Of a stretch of DNA of 64,000 nucleotides, positions 13,201-20,436 are shown piece after piece. Where the stretch lies: positions 23,430,552 through 23,494,551 of the forward strand of contig OX463832.1 in NCBI GenBank assembly GCA_949825045.1. Direction: 5' to 3'. Source of the DNA: Argyresthia goedartella (lineage: Eukaryota > Arthropoda > Insecta > Lepidoptera > Argyresthiidae). Positions within the stretch are counted from its first letter, which is position 1. Each line of letters starts with the position of its first letter. Position numbers and translations under genes: made by a program. The notes under the pieces were generated by a model. It saw nothing but the letters and a program-made list of their open reading frames with translations, was not told where the DNA came from and did no database searches.

Positions 13201-16200
13201 AGCCTAGATGTAGCCACATCCGTGTTTGTCTGATGTTTCTAACAGCGTAAGCCGCATTTAATTAATTAATTTATTATTTAAATTAAACTTAATCCGCTCT
13301 CCCCCATTCATCCACGGTGCGCACCGGGCACACCGTACACCGTCAGGTATGATCGGATACCGGGACAGCGAGGGGCCTTTTATACGGGTTGGGACCCCTT
13401 GATGCACATACGTTCTGATATGCCGGTTGCATATCAGCAGCCGAGTTACTCCGAGGCCGACGGAGTTCTCAGCGGGTTCGGATCCCGCGGAGGTTCCCGC
13501 TAGGGACACGCCGCCCACTTACAGGGTGCCGCCACGCCACAGATGGTCATGCTCCCCACCGCCTCTGTGATAACGTGGAATTCGGACGGACGGACCAGCC
13601 AATTTTTCTATGTGGGGTCCCCACTGCAATTTGCTATCAATGGTTATTCCAAGAAACTTCGTGTCATTTACTAATTCTAACGTATTGCTGTCCAACACTA
13701 AACTGGTCCCAACTTGCCTGACATTTGGAAGTGAGAATTTGATACATTTGGTCTTACCAGCATTTAACAATAAATTGTTAACTGTGAACCAATTCAAGGT
13801 TAAAGATAATACTCCATTGACATCATCAAAATCTTCTTTTTGTCTTTAAATTTTGAAGACCAGTGAAGTATCATCAGCAAACAACACTATGTTAGTCAAT
13901 TTCTCCACCATAAAAGGCAGATCGTTAATATATACCAGGAATAAGAAAGGGCCTAATATGGAACCTTGTGGAATGCCAATTTTTACTCCCGATCCATCAG
14001 ATTTAACGCCGTTGACTTCTGCCTTTTGAATTCTATTGCTTCGGTATGATCTTAGTAGATCCAACGCTTTATTTCTATCTCCGTAATGATTGAATTTCAT
14101 TATTAGCGTATGATCAACACAATCAAATGCCTTCGACAGATCGCAAAAAACACCGATAGCATCCTGTGCGGCTTCCCATGCAGAGCAAATATGAGATATA
14201 AGGGTAATACTTACATCCGTAGTAGATTTACCCCTAGTGAAACCGTATTGCTTGGCGTGGAGTTGTTTTGTACCGTTGAAGTGTGAGAGCATTTGATTGA
14301 GTATAATCTTTTAAAAAAAAAAAACTTAGTGCTGGAAGAACAGATATTGGTCCGAAATTTGAAGGATCACCCATGTCTCCCGACTTGAACAGAGGTATAA
14401 GTTTATATAAGTTTAGTCTTAAATGAAATCTTCAGCAAAAACATTAACTTCGCCTTTGATCAACTGCCGTGTTTTTTTTTACTAGACACGTAATGAGAGT
14501 ATGACTTTAAAAGCTTGCTAAGAACAACATAGCGTCACGCCTTTTCCCTCACGGGGTGGCAGAAGGACAATTGTGCCCACACCTCCTTGTCAACACTCCA
14601 TTTTGAGTGAGTGGGGGCTAGCCCATCAGCGCAGGCATGAAGATCGAGGGTTTCCTCACTATGTTCTCCATCACCATTTAATCTTCCGTATAGTGTACTT
14701 AAGATAGTCGAAGAATATAATATTATAGAAGCTTATGTTATGCTGATTTAGGAATGGTACAACACTTGTATCTTTGTACATTGAAAGAGCGATTAATGGA
14801 ACCTTTAGTTATCAAACCGGGCTATTGACGACTTCACAATTACATCCATTGCCCACTTCTATTAATGGCTTGCTTGTGTGAGGTATATATAGTTTGGTTG
14901 TTTTATATTTGGTTAGGGAAGATTGGATTAGTTTAGTTTGGATAAGGTTAGGTTGTGTAATAATGAAGTCAAAAGTAACTAACTAGAGAACTTAACTTGC
15001 AGCATGAAATCCGACGGCTCTTATGTGGCAGCAAAGTAGGTTCTTACTCAAAACTCGTTAAATTAATTAGTTTAGTTGTGATGCCTCTGGGATTGGTCTC
15101 ACTAACAATGTAAAAATGAGAAATTTTAAAATCCTTTAAACCGACGAATCTTGAATTACACTTTCACTGATGTCATGTTAGGCTTGTTTGATGCACCTAA
15201 CTCCCGTGTCGCTGTGGGGTGTGACTTATGGGACATCCTGTATAGATATATATTCAGATTTATTGATAGGCAGACAGATAGACATGGAGATAAGTAGATA
15301 TAAATACAGATAGAAAGAAATATAGATAGTTCAATATTCATTAATATGCATATTAATGCATATTGAATTCAGCTATCTAAAGCTATAAATATATTTCTAT
15401 CTTTCTGACCATCTATGTACACATCTGTCTGCCTATATACCAATCCAGCCATTAATAATATGGCATGGCAGACAGATGTGTACATAGATGTAACATTAAA
15501 AGTGACGCCATATTTCTCATACACCTCGTTTCGCTTTAAAATCGTGGAACCGTAAAACAATAGTGTTGTGCAACTTCGGAAATTCAAAATCGGTCCAATG
15601 TTGATTTCTTTTTGCAGGACATGTTGAGCGACGACGTCTACGTGCTCGACACTGGAGACGAAATCTACGTGTGGCTCGGCAGGGAGGCTCCGAAACAAAT
15701 GCGCAAGTCGTACCAACATATCGCAAAGGTCAGGAGCTCTATTTTTGAATCGCTCGCATGACTTTTATTAGCGCGAGCGCTCTTTTCTACTGACTTTCCT
15801 TTCGACATCCAAAATTTCGTATTTTCAGTCATTCGCCTGCAACGAGTAGTCAGAACCAGTCGTTGCGCAAGTCGAATAGTAGAATAAACGTCAAATACGT
15901 CAAAGCTAATGTCAACAGTGTCAACACAATTTGAATTCTCAGAGTTTGCTGTTTTCGCGCGTTTTTTTTTAAATTGGAATCCAAAATGTCAAATATGTGA
16001 CGTTTGCGACAGATTGAACAGCCCGATTTGTTCCATATTATTGCTAGGATTTATTAGGGAGCTTAATTGAGCAGACACTGGCATACAGCCTATAATATGA
16101 GAGCATTTAACGTTCCGTTTCCTATGCGATGTTTACCGGTTTTTACTTTTACTGCGTGTAACGGATAAAAATCAACATTTCCAAATTTATTGGCAACACC

Positions 16201-19161
16201 GACGACGAACGATTCAAAAATGCAGAAAATCAACGTCATGCGACTTGTTAGTCGAACGTGACATATTTCTCATGCGATATATCATATGTCACACGAGTGA
16301 TTCAAAAATTGAGCTCCAGTGGGGTTACCACAACCTTTATAGCGATTCAGATTAGAAAACAAGAACACCACCATAGCAACAATTTCCAATACATAATCGA
16401 CACTATAGGTGCGACAGCCCCTTGAATGTCAAAAAGCCGAAATACGGTTTGTCAAAAAAAACCGTCGTGTGTCAACAAGCCGAAATACGGTCGCGGTGAG
16501 TAGGCACATTTCGCGTCTCTTACCAACGGTCAATTTTAATGCTATTTCTTTCTAGGATATTAAAAAATGTACAGAAAGGACCAGGCTAGCAAATAAATGA
16601 ATAATTTTATGCGATTTGGTGACTGAATATACTTAGCAAACGTAATTTTTTGCCTCTTCTCTACATTGGACCAATGTGGGAGAGAAGGGCGGAGAAACTC
16701 CCACAGATTAATTTTAGATCTCTTTTAAAAATTGTTTGTGCTTAACTAATACAAATATTACAATGTTAATTTTTATGATTAATAATCAGGAATAAATAAT
16801 CACAAAATTATTAACAGCAAGGTCTGTGTTGAGCCAGATTCACCCCATACAGTCCCGGCATTTAAGTAATCTTGAACATTGTAATATTCCTTTTTCGACA
16901 AAGTCGCTTTAACATGCTTTTTAAATTGCTCAAGTCTGGCAAATAAAGCTTCTCTGTAGCGTTAATCCTCACGGTCTAATGCAAGGTTTGCATGCAAACC
17001 GCACCCAGCGAGATCCCGTCGACTCGATGATGATGATATCAACACATGGTACCATATTAACATCATTACGTTTGAACTACAATCGGAACCACAGCTTCAT
17101 AAAGTAGCCGAGGGTATACAGCAAACAGCCAAAACCTATAAAAGGTGCTAAATCATTACCAATTTTCTAAAAACTACTAAAATGTCAGATTGAAAATGTT
17201 TAATTGCACGATAAAATTACTGATTTGCGCGACTAAATTACTGAATGTTTTAGCCACCTTATTGGTAAAATAAATACGTCCGGGCGAAGTGGTGTGCCAG
17301 GGTAGCTGAAGGATAAAGGGGGCGAGCGAAGCGAACCATCCTTAAAAAAACACAGGGAACGAAACCTAAACACGAATATCAGTATTTACACATCACTGTC
17401 AGAACAGCCATTAGAAAGTCTCTGGTCTGCAGATGAACCGGACCACGGAGCTCTGCATAGCTCTGCTCTGCTCTCTCTCAAACGTTTTTCCTTACAGCAA
17501 TACATCCTACATTTCGGTCGCAAACGTGCAGTGGTCGTCGTGGTGAAGGAAGACTTGGAGCCTGAGCTCTTCACTAGGATGTTCCCGCGATGGGACCCAC
17601 AGCTGTCCACGGTGAGCAGAGATAAGCTCGCCTTTGTGCATGCTAAGGCTAAGGGCCAATAGCACCTGACATTTGACGGCCGCTAAATACAGTTACGTGA
17701 AGGCCCAAACAGCATCAATTCATCTTTAGCTTAAATTCTAGGCCAAACTATTTTGGAGAACAATGTGGGATAAATATATACTACCTATATAAATTTTATT
17801 ATAAAAGAACTTTCGTGGAAAATATATAGACTTTCAGTCTTATTTGTAACTGTACTTTCGGTCTGATTCATTATTTTCAACAATGGAAATTTGCTCAGAG
17901 ACAAAACCAGTTTTCTATATGAAACTAACACGCTCAAAAAGGCTAAACAAAAGTAAAAATATTCGTTTTATTTTATTTTTAAAGTTATTACTAAACGAGT
18001 TAGCCAGAAGGTATTCCATTACTTTTTCGCTTTATTTCATTCTTTAGACGGTGCCTTTTACACCATCATTGAACTTGCCTTTTTTCCTGTTACAAAATCC
18101 GGCCATAAAATTATGTGATTTTGCCTTTTAAGTTTTGCTACGGTCTATTACTGTGACGATAACGACATCGCTTCGTGGAATTCTTAAGTACATAACTGCA
18201 ACGGTCTAAACTTATGACTACGTTGCTGGCAGCGGCTTATTCCGCAAATCCCCTGCGAAGGGGATTTGTGGACTTTTTGTCAATTTTTCTCCTTAAATCG
18301 CCTTCCGGCGTTACAACGCCGAGCAAAGGGGATGTTTTTCCCATTTATTTACATGGTTTTCCTTTTTAAGCCGAATTTTAAGAGCTAAGAAATTAGAAAA
18401 TCAGTCATTATTTTGATACACAGGTAGGTACTATCAGTGGCAGCTGTAGAGACGCCTTTTTAATAAAAAAAAACCTTGCAGCTAGCATGTGGCGATAAGC
18501 CCTTGATTTTGTTAAACTTTTTCTCGAATTTCAAAAACCATTTGTTTAATGACTTTTAAGTGTTGGGCTGCATGCGAAAAGAACCCTTACAGTGGTTCTC
18601 CACATTTGCTGTTGATGGTACATAATCACCTCGCTGTAACGCCGGAAGGGGAGTTAAGGACAATATTTTTCAAAGAGTCCACAAATCCCCTTCGCAGGGG
18701 ATAGTCGCAGGGGATTTGTGGAATAAGCCCTGGCAGCACTATTGGTGGCGCACAGCTCCCTCCCTTTCATTTATAAAATCTCGTGTAGTTCATTATTTAC
18801 TGTCGTAGCGCAACAGAAATACACATTCTGTGAAAATTTCTACTCTTTACTATTGGCACCGGGAATTGGACCCCTAAAACTACTGCCGGGCGGCCGGGAG
18901 TTCATTTGTTTTGGATCAAAATAGGATCTCTGTATTACAAACAAATGTCATGATTTTACACAGATATATTTTGATCAGGGGGGGTCATTTACATTGGATA
19001 AATGATCCAAGACATAGGATAGTCCCCGTAGATTAACCTAGCCCACCTTTTATTTCACTTATTTTCTTTAGGCTTTGTTTCAATAAATTGTCTTTCTTTT
19101 ACAGAAACGCCAATCCTACCTCGAAGAAAGGGAGAAAGTCCTTAGGATGAACGCTTTTTAA
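1146..19161 (+). CDS. Gelsolin-superfamily actin-binding protein, C-terminal part (7 exons)
   Basis: Seven exons (1146-1240, 9815-9940, 11183-11303, 11944-12086, 15618-15728, 17498-17611, 19105-19161) have GT/AG borders and compatible phases and give about 254 residues ending in TAA. They cover gelsolin repeats 5 and 6. Repeat signatures include VFLLRTPETVYLWYG, followed by the linker block VHEGEETDEF, and the G6 core EPRLVDVDLN...DDVYVLDTGDEIYVWLG. The family binds, severs, caps or bundles actin filaments in the cytoplasm, often under Ca2+ control. The protein ends soon after repeat 6 (VLRMNAF) with no villin headpiece. The linker after repeat 5 resembles the Flightless-I type, but the tail does not match it clearly, so gelsolin, villin-like, supervillin-like and Flightless-like paralogues stay open. 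The N-terminal exons lie left of the window. Intron 1 has grown to 8.6 kb by transposon insertion. Confidence 0.85.
2040..2105 (+). promoter_or_regulatory. tRNA-like A and B boxes in the LINE 1 leader
   Basis: TGGCGTAAGGTG resembles a pol III A box and, some 30 bp on, GGTTCGATTCC is a perfect B box. The intervening sequence keeps tRNA-like spacing with a 'cttgaga' anticodon-loop-like stretch, but the flanking stems pair poorly, so this is not an intact tRNA gene. It is either a tRNA/SINE relic captured in the leader or an internal pol III-type promoter. Confidence 0.4.
2163..3773 (+). CDS. LINE 1 ORF1 protein (coiled coil, SGNH-like domain, repeat tail)
   Basis: 536 residues from the ATG at 2163. 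Residues about 50-95 form a leucine-rich coiled coil (LQEQIQILKINLDSANTEID), as expected for trimerising ORF1 proteins. A Pro/Thr-rich linker follows. Residues about 225-350 resemble the SGNH/GDSL-hydrolase-like domain known from ORF1 of some CR1-group elements. It has a GDE block where catalytic enzymes have GDS, and FSVGNHD in the place of the GxND block, so the nucleophilic serine appears to be lost. A Lys-rich region follows, then twelve tandem copies of a 6-residue unit (NVESGV). There is no zinc knuckle. The likely role is RNA binding and chaperoning in the element's RNP. The C-terminal codons overlap the ORF2 frame by 41 bp. Confidence 0.75.
   Translation: MDNVTIRKFNRRKGTSCEDLNSSTMLDETVWNSTMLDSTTQSLPPTILDTSQVSELQEQIQILKINLDSANTEIDKLITENYNLKSKLEERSKEIELMRKIYFTSPGTPTPNKHTPIKKTRKTGPQKAILEQRHLGNDTSESRQNLVVEKPKHCSPVMSNMPTQSSIPILEGTTGTNRSVLENLQLAPPLALPAPPVSKPAKISRAVKCTYLPTKSIKDKKPNIFINGDENVRGLASTMLHCRKNTWNDIYTVSSTTKPHANSFQILNPVYNSLASITDDDIFVFSVGNHDSCNEMLSSELGKTLKSLKNNYVFILSITDGQNKFALNEILNNLEQQYPKCKIINTKSIRMRQENPLFVDQISFKLNVEIDYIRYRKDYIVNWPKCVKNLNKNDKKLVKGTIPYYFNKQNMNIVKKQICNKKGTIPYYFQKLKTKNMQTKQKQTVEARENIVSRDNVESGVNVESGVNVESGVDVESGVNVESGVNVESGVNVESGVNVESGVNVEVGVNVESEINVESGVNVESKVNKTEFFRSS
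3528..3743 (+). repeat. 18-bp coding minisatellite (12 copies) in ORF1
   Basis: Twelve tandem copies of aatgtagagtcaggggtt, each exactly 18 bp so the frame is kept, encoding NVESGV. Most copies are identical; changed ones are DVESGV, NVEVGV, NVESEI and NVESKV, three of them near the 3' end. The homogeneity suggests recent slippage or unequal exchange. Confidence 0.9.
3733..6603 (+). CDS. LINE 1 ORF2: endonuclease-reverse transcriptase
   Basis: Open from just after a stop at 3730-3732 to TAG/TTT-flanked 6603. The characteristic ORF2 start ILHQNINGLINKSDILTLHV already lies upstream of any in-frame ATG; the first ATG (3856) falls inside the endonuclease. The apurinic-type endonuclease shows ITEHN, IYRSP, CGDFNID and SDHTAQ. 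The reverse transcriptase shows KAFDYVNHSIL, GVPQGSVLGPLLF and the catalytic FADD at 5782-5793, followed by a FLGLYID thumb motif. No frameshift or stop interrupts it. It nicks target DNA and primes cDNA synthesis there. Its frame is +1 relative to ORF1 and overlaps it, so translation probably depends on ribosomal frameshifting or termination-reinitiation. Confidence 0.85.
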   Translation, partial: SQRLIKQSFFVHLNILHQNINGLINKSDILTLHVNELINDKMDLDVICITEHNMVETDIPVLHVQNYKLATYSARNNRHGGTCILVNSRHRYKEINLNSFNTPVIFECCGIQLIEQNINIICIYRSPKTATWAFNAFLEKLDSLLEKICDKNKKTILCGDFNIDRLTRNARSNEFETLLLTYNLKLIINEPTRLSSGTCLDNFCHNIRGCKGKVIELALSDHTAQILKCPVKEYCSFSHWFIERRDINEDNLKKFAEHISQLSFSEVYLSQDANEAFDNFHNLFKLFYDLCFPIIKVKVTASKKPKWISNGIKCCSKRKRELLWKYRLSPSQENKNIFQNYSKRFRKIVKLTQRSQNDYYIKNSNNKCKATWNIINKNKYKQSIEDIKQIKFDNKIIDDPQEIAKAFNDFYIEQIKPITEPNNPATLKTCSSVHSIFMSPTTTYDINKIIKNLKNKSSTGFDDICTKVIQYVSEIISPVLSYIMNLCIEQGTFPKKLKTSIIKPMYKSTDKENMAYYRPIALIPIFAKILEKVIYNCLYYYFEKNNIFASEQKGFRKNKNINLALYDFLSDVVTSLDKRILTVALYMDMTKAFDYVNHSILLGKLQAYGVRGNVMNLIKSYLSDRKQRTVVTRLSQDNRTLQNYVSDDRFIKYGVPQGSVLGPLLFLVYINDLPRETKNTMVLFADDSTVLFKNNNVIALESDITSTLSHVIEWLTSNNLLINIDKSNIMTFKNNYNHNPELDNLEIKYNNKNINKVDSTKFLGLYIDSHLTWKNHIEKVCSKLKSFSYALHMLSKVVSQKAVLTAYHAYVVSALRYGLIFWGNSTDKTDAFKAQKRCIRSICKLKSTDTCKPHFIKLKLFTLPSLYILEIVLFVKTNYDLFGKFNSARYKNKISAASHSTALFNKSIFGMAPIIYNHLPNSIREIQVVHLFKKRLSQLLLEKAYYSLGEFLQDKF
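6852..6891 (+). repeat. LINE 1 3' terminus: AATAAA and (CTTTGA)n tail
   Basis: AATAAATGC is followed by about four CTTTGA units and then flanking sequence. Short terminal tandem repeats instead of poly(A) are typical of CR1/Jockey-group LINE ends and mark the boundary. Confidence 0.75.
7195..7375 (-). mobile_element. Lepidopteran 'gttccgtaccc' interspersed repeat
   Basis: Read on the minus strand, it begins with a GGGTCCGGTACCC-like head, continues with the '(gtccgtc)n tgtcaccggg' block and ends with 'gttgccgctataacaacaaat'. The same family occurs at 61861-62060 (plus strand) and, more degraded, near 18745-18925. It is a short non-coding retroelement or MITE. The 300 bp before it (6892-7194) show nothing recognisable. 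Confidence 0.65.
7529..7954. mobile_element. TTAA-flanked MITE (piggyBac-type)
   Basis: TTAA at 7529-7532 and 7951-7954 flank a 418-bp AT-rich insert. Its ends are GGTGATACGAAAAAT at the left and, inverted, GGTGATATGTAAAAT at the right. TTAA duplication plus matching inverted termini fits a non-autonomous piggyBac-like element. There is no ORF. Confidence 0.65.
7955..8340. other. Intron sequence without recognised content
   Basis: No gene and no clear repeat boundary. A short open frame at 8220-8429 has no family resemblance and runs into the LINE 3' end that follows. Confidence 0.5.
8341..8560 (-). mobile_element. LINE 3' end fragment (RTE-like)
   Basis: Shares the block 'cttatctctaaaaagagattt', then 'aaccaaggcatga' and 'cagtgtacaatatctaat' with 60945-61110. 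Read on the minus strand it resembles the 3' untranslated end of lepidopteran RTE-type LINEs ('gctggaagaaatctctttttagagataag'). It is 5'-truncated and non-coding. Confidence 0.5.
8563..8820 (-). mobile_element. tRNA-derived SINE
   Basis: On the minus strand, TGGCCGAGTCAGCAG (A box) and GGTTCGAGTCCC (B box) form a tRNA-like head near 8815-8750. A body and a (ATT)n tail at 8566-8582 follow. The body, from 'gggcaag' to 'gtgtgatagtgtccgag', is shared with the plus-strand copy at 27890-28121, so the two define one SINE family. Confidence 0.75.
8965..9785. mobile_element. TA-flanked composite MITE with interleaved inverted repeats
   Basis: Outer termini are TTAGGTCCTTACATATG and, inverted, TTGGGTGCTTACCTGTG, with TA on both sides (8963-8964 and 9786-9787), as for Tc1/mariner-type MITEs. 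The inside has order X (8965-9160), Y (9163-9364), X' (9373-9566), Y' (9569-9776), where X' and Y' are reverse complements of X and Y. X-Y-X' by itself is a complete palindromic MITE followed by TA. No ORF. It ends 29 bp before gelsolin exon 2. Confidence 0.7.
9815..9940 (+). CDS. Gelsolin-family exon (repeat 5 core)
   Basis: 42 codons, phase 0 at both ends. It encodes the repeat-5 core with DDVFLLRTPETVYLWYGK, matching the family pattern 'D.F.L......Y.W.G'. The acceptor is cgttttcag and the donor is GTGAGG. A composite MITE ends 29 bp upstream of this exon. Confidence 0.85.
9941..11182. other. Gelsolin intron 2
   Basis: Non-coding. Apart from the hairpin repeat at 10893-10995 nothing specific is recognised. 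Confidence 0.6.
10893..10995. repeat. Hairpin-forming inverted repeat
   Basis: The arm cagtcttcacaaaattaaag (10893-10917) is mirrored at 10972-10995 with one or two mismatches, enclosing about 54 bp. It is a MITE-like palindrome in intron 2. Confidence 0.6.
11183..11303 (+). CDS. Gelsolin-family exon (repeat 5 end, linker)
   Basis: 40 codons plus one base, ending in phase 1. It encodes DSTDTEREGGEAFVHDIC and then VHEGEETDEF, the acidic linker helix after repeat 5 (compare the 'EGEEP..F' pattern of the family). The acceptor is ctgtctccag and the donor is GTAAGA. Confidence 0.85.
11310..11805 (-). pseudogene. RTE-type LINE, reverse-transcriptase C-terminal fragment
   Basis: Minus-strand translation gives the connection region typical of RTE-like LINEs: VLSPTLMYGSECWV at about 11790-11745, then QLRWFGHVERR further on. 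Several frame breaks follow. It sits in intron 3 only a few bases after the donor of exon 3. The fragment is 5'-truncated and dead. Confidence 0.65.
11944..12086 (+). CDS. Gelsolin-family exon (linker and first half of repeat 6)
   Basis: Two bases complete the split codon, then 47 codons. The block EPRLVDVDLNKDNSVSFEEI corresponds to the first strands of repeat 6 ('PRLF.CSN..G.F...EI.DF.Q'). The acceptor is tccaccag and the donor GTGCGT. It joins the next exon in phase 0 to give the DDVYVLD core. Confidence 0.8.
12130..12300 (+). repeat. Dispersed repeat with GATA-type run
   Basis: A (GATA)n-like run leads into 'cccgtaagtcacaccccaca', then 'gcatgatgcatcgaataaacc' and 'agcatgacccc'. The same order occurs inverted at 15150-15320, so the two copies form an inverted pair about 3 kb apart in intron 4. 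The family is not known to me. Confidence 0.5.
12490..14440 (-). pseudogene. LINE 4 (minus strand), 5'-truncated and broken ORF2
   Basis: Minus-strand reading gives GDMGDPSNF (about 14380), YGFTRGKSTTDVSI, LSKAFDCVDHTLI, GIPQGSILGPFLF and FADD (13885-13870), then FLGITIDSKLQWG, SYGILLWGKA and a C-terminus near 12780. Order and spacing are those of a Jockey/CR1-type reverse transcriptase. Two or more frameshifts, an A-run indel at 14312-14321 and a foreign insertion at 13247-13594 inactivate it. The 3' UTR to about 12490 is shared with 16625-16945. It lies in gelsolin intron 4, antisense to the gene. Confidence 0.8.
13247..13594. mobile_element. GC-rich insertion inside LINE 4
   Basis: Interrupts the LINE 4 frame between EKLA... 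and YAVRNIRQ. It is markedly GC-rich (for example ccggttgcatatcagcagcc) in AT-rich surroundings and has an A/T-rich end at 13257-13290 (ttaattaattaatttatt). No ORF of note; the family is unrecognised, possibly a SINE with a pol III-type head. Confidence 0.45.
14441..15617. other. Rest of gelsolin intron 4
   Basis: Contains the dispersed repeat shared with 1010-1085 (around 14560-14690), the inverted partner of the 12130-12300 repeat (15150-15320), and a (GATA/TATC)-rich palindromic stretch at 15250-15490 in which 'cagacagatgtgtacatag' recurs inverted. No coding sequence seen. Confidence 0.5.
15618..15728 (+). CDS. Gelsolin-family exon (repeat 6 core)
   Basis: 37 codons, phase 0 at both ends: DMLSDDVYVLDTGDEIYVWL and on. 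This is the most recognisable gelsolin-repeat sequence in the window ('DDLDEDDVYLLD...VFVWIG' in the family). The acceptor is ctttttgcag and the donor is GTCAGG. Confidence 0.9.
15729..17497. other. Gelsolin intron 5
   Basis: Non-coding. It holds a 5'-truncated LINE 3' end (16625-16945) and two near-copies of 'agccgaaatacggt' at 16430-16500. Otherwise nothing is recognised. Confidence 0.55.
16625..16945 (-). mobile_element. LINE 4-family 3' end, second copy
   Basis: Parallels 12520-12860: 'tgcctcttctctacattgga', the hairpin GTGGGAG...CTCCCAC, 'aacagcaaggtctgtgttga', and the last ORF2 codons (minus strand KATLSKK-YYNVQDY). Only the terminal 320 bp are present, as for an aborted reverse-transcription product. 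Confidence 0.7.
17498..17611 (+). CDS. Gelsolin-family exon (repeat 6 end)
   Basis: 38 codons: QYILHFGRKRAVVVVVKEDL, then EPELFTRMFPRWDP. It matches the family motif 'V.V.KQG.EP..F...F..W'. The acceptor is tttttccttacag and the donor is GTGAGC. The following intron contains the left edge of the tandem array. Confidence 0.85.
17995..18430. repeat. Array unit 0, segment P1 (in gelsolin intron 6)
   Basis: Diverged but collinear with the start of units 1-4 (28177-28630 and equivalents). Shared stretches include 'aaaattatgtgattttgcct', 'gttgctggcagcggctta', 'ccatttatttacatggtttt' and 'attttgatacacaggtaggt'. This is the left edge of the duplicated segment. Upstream of 17995 there is no match to the units. 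Confidence 0.75.
18228..18738. mobile_element. Inverted-repeat MITE in gelsolin intron 6
   Basis: The left arm (18228-18322) with 'gcttattccgcaaatcccc' is mirrored by the right arm (18636-18738) with 'ggatttgtggaataagcc', about 95 bp each around a 310-bp spacer. Units 1-4 keep only the left arm. Confidence 0.6.
18745..18925 (-). mobile_element. Degraded copy of the 'gttccgtaccc' repeat
   Basis: Weak match in the same order as 7195-7375 (tcattatttactgtcgtagc, then cagaaatacacattctgtga, then a 'gggaattggacccc' head). It is older and more diverged. Confidence 0.4.
19105..19161 (+). CDS. Gelsolin-family terminal exon
   Basis: 18 codons and a stop: KRQSYLEEREKVLRMNAF. The acceptor is tctttcttttacag, in phase with the preceding exon. 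The tail is short and charged, with no headpiece domain. This exon is absent from all four downstream copies of the surrounding DNA (units 1-4), so the locus keeps a single functional 3' end. Confidence 0.8.
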   Translation, partial: KRQSYLEEREKVLRMNAF

Positions 19162-19782
19162 AAAGTAACAGAAATAAGCACAGTTAATATTTGTCTGTAC
19201 TACCCGTTCATGTCGCGTTTGCCGTCGCTGACCGTTAAAAAATGACGTCACGGGGACAGATATTCGTACCGTTGGCAAAAAAGTTGTACTTGTTGGTGCT
19301 CCACTGCTTGAGCTGGTTAATTTAATTTCTCAATCAAAATCATCATTTTGTTCTCGTCAACGAATAGGATATACCCCCTAGTTCTAACTTTACCTATTTT
19401 ACTCATAGTGGAACTTGACTTGTACAACATAACGACAACAGCGAACAACAACTTAAAATATAGTATAAACAAAACTATTACAATAATGCGGACGGGACAC
19501 GCGTAATGCTATCGGTACTAAAGCAAAGCGGTACGGTGCGGTGCGGTGAAGAGTGAAGGGAAGCGATGGCAAACTCGAAGTGAACGGGTTGTAATTGATA
19601 ATTATTGATTAGGTATTTATGGACGCCTCTCTGCATTACAGTGATAGATACCTGGAGCAAAATTATTCATTTACTTTGCACAACACTAAGGACTACCGTT
19701 TTACCGAGTAAGCACTGGCGAGTGAGGTCCTTAAGTAAGTAGTACCTGTCAAAATTTGACCGACACTTCAAAAAAGATTGAG
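19162..19782 (+). other. Gelsolin 3' UTR and flank
   Basis: Follows the stop codon. There is no AATAAA within 600 bp. The first candidates lie in segment P3 (about 20071 and 20091), so the transcript may end inside the duplicated DNA. A TGACGTCA palindrome occurs at about 19242. Confidence 0.4.
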
Positions 19783-20436
19783 ATACTTATTATACTCTTA
19801 AGTTGAGGTTGTCAGTTCGTTATGTAAATCTGGAGACCTCACGCGTTGTACAGCGCCCCTGGTGGCGAATTAACACGTGATAGCCTTTGGTGTTGTGGTG
19901 TGATTGATTGCGGTAGATGTTTAAAATAAGTTTTTTCCTAATACATAAGTTATTTTAATAGCTAAGAATGATTTAAAACTGTTGAATGCAATTTAATTTT
20001 TGTTATCTCACAAACTTAAATGTAAAAAACGAATTAATGTAACGTTTTTCGTAAAAATAAGTTTAATCTCAAATAAATGGTTCTGATACAAAATAAAGGA
20101 ATTGTTATTTATTGTTGTCTGATAATGAAAAAAAATAGCAATGAGGTATTTTCTGACAGAAGAATAAAAAGCAATGCTCTCAAAAAGCGTTTCCTCAATT
20201 TATGATACAAATACCTAAATTTTCCTTTACACAGGTTTCTACATATTTTTCATATTTAACTGACACGAAATAATGTTCCAATACCTACGCTTATAGAAAT
20301 CGATGCCATAAGGTTTATTACTATTGCTGACTTTCGTACCTACGAAGTGATACGAAATGATCCAACTGTACAATAATTTCAGTGATTCCTTAGTTAGCAT
20401 TATTTCAATGTCTATCATCTATCATTATTAAAGTAC
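19783..20436. repeat. Array unit 0, segment P3
   Basis: Collinear with 31079-31690 and equivalents: 'gagatacttattatactct', 'gttgtacagcgcccctgg', 'ttactattgctgactttcgt'. It holds the intact, empty hAT target ATCTGGAG at 19828-19835. It is cut at 20436 by LINE 2 and continues at 25602. Confidence 0.8.

Noticed and set aside
14930..14965. Insect telomere repeats (TTAGG)n
   Set aside because: Only isolated 'ggttaggtt' words occur; there is no tandem run.
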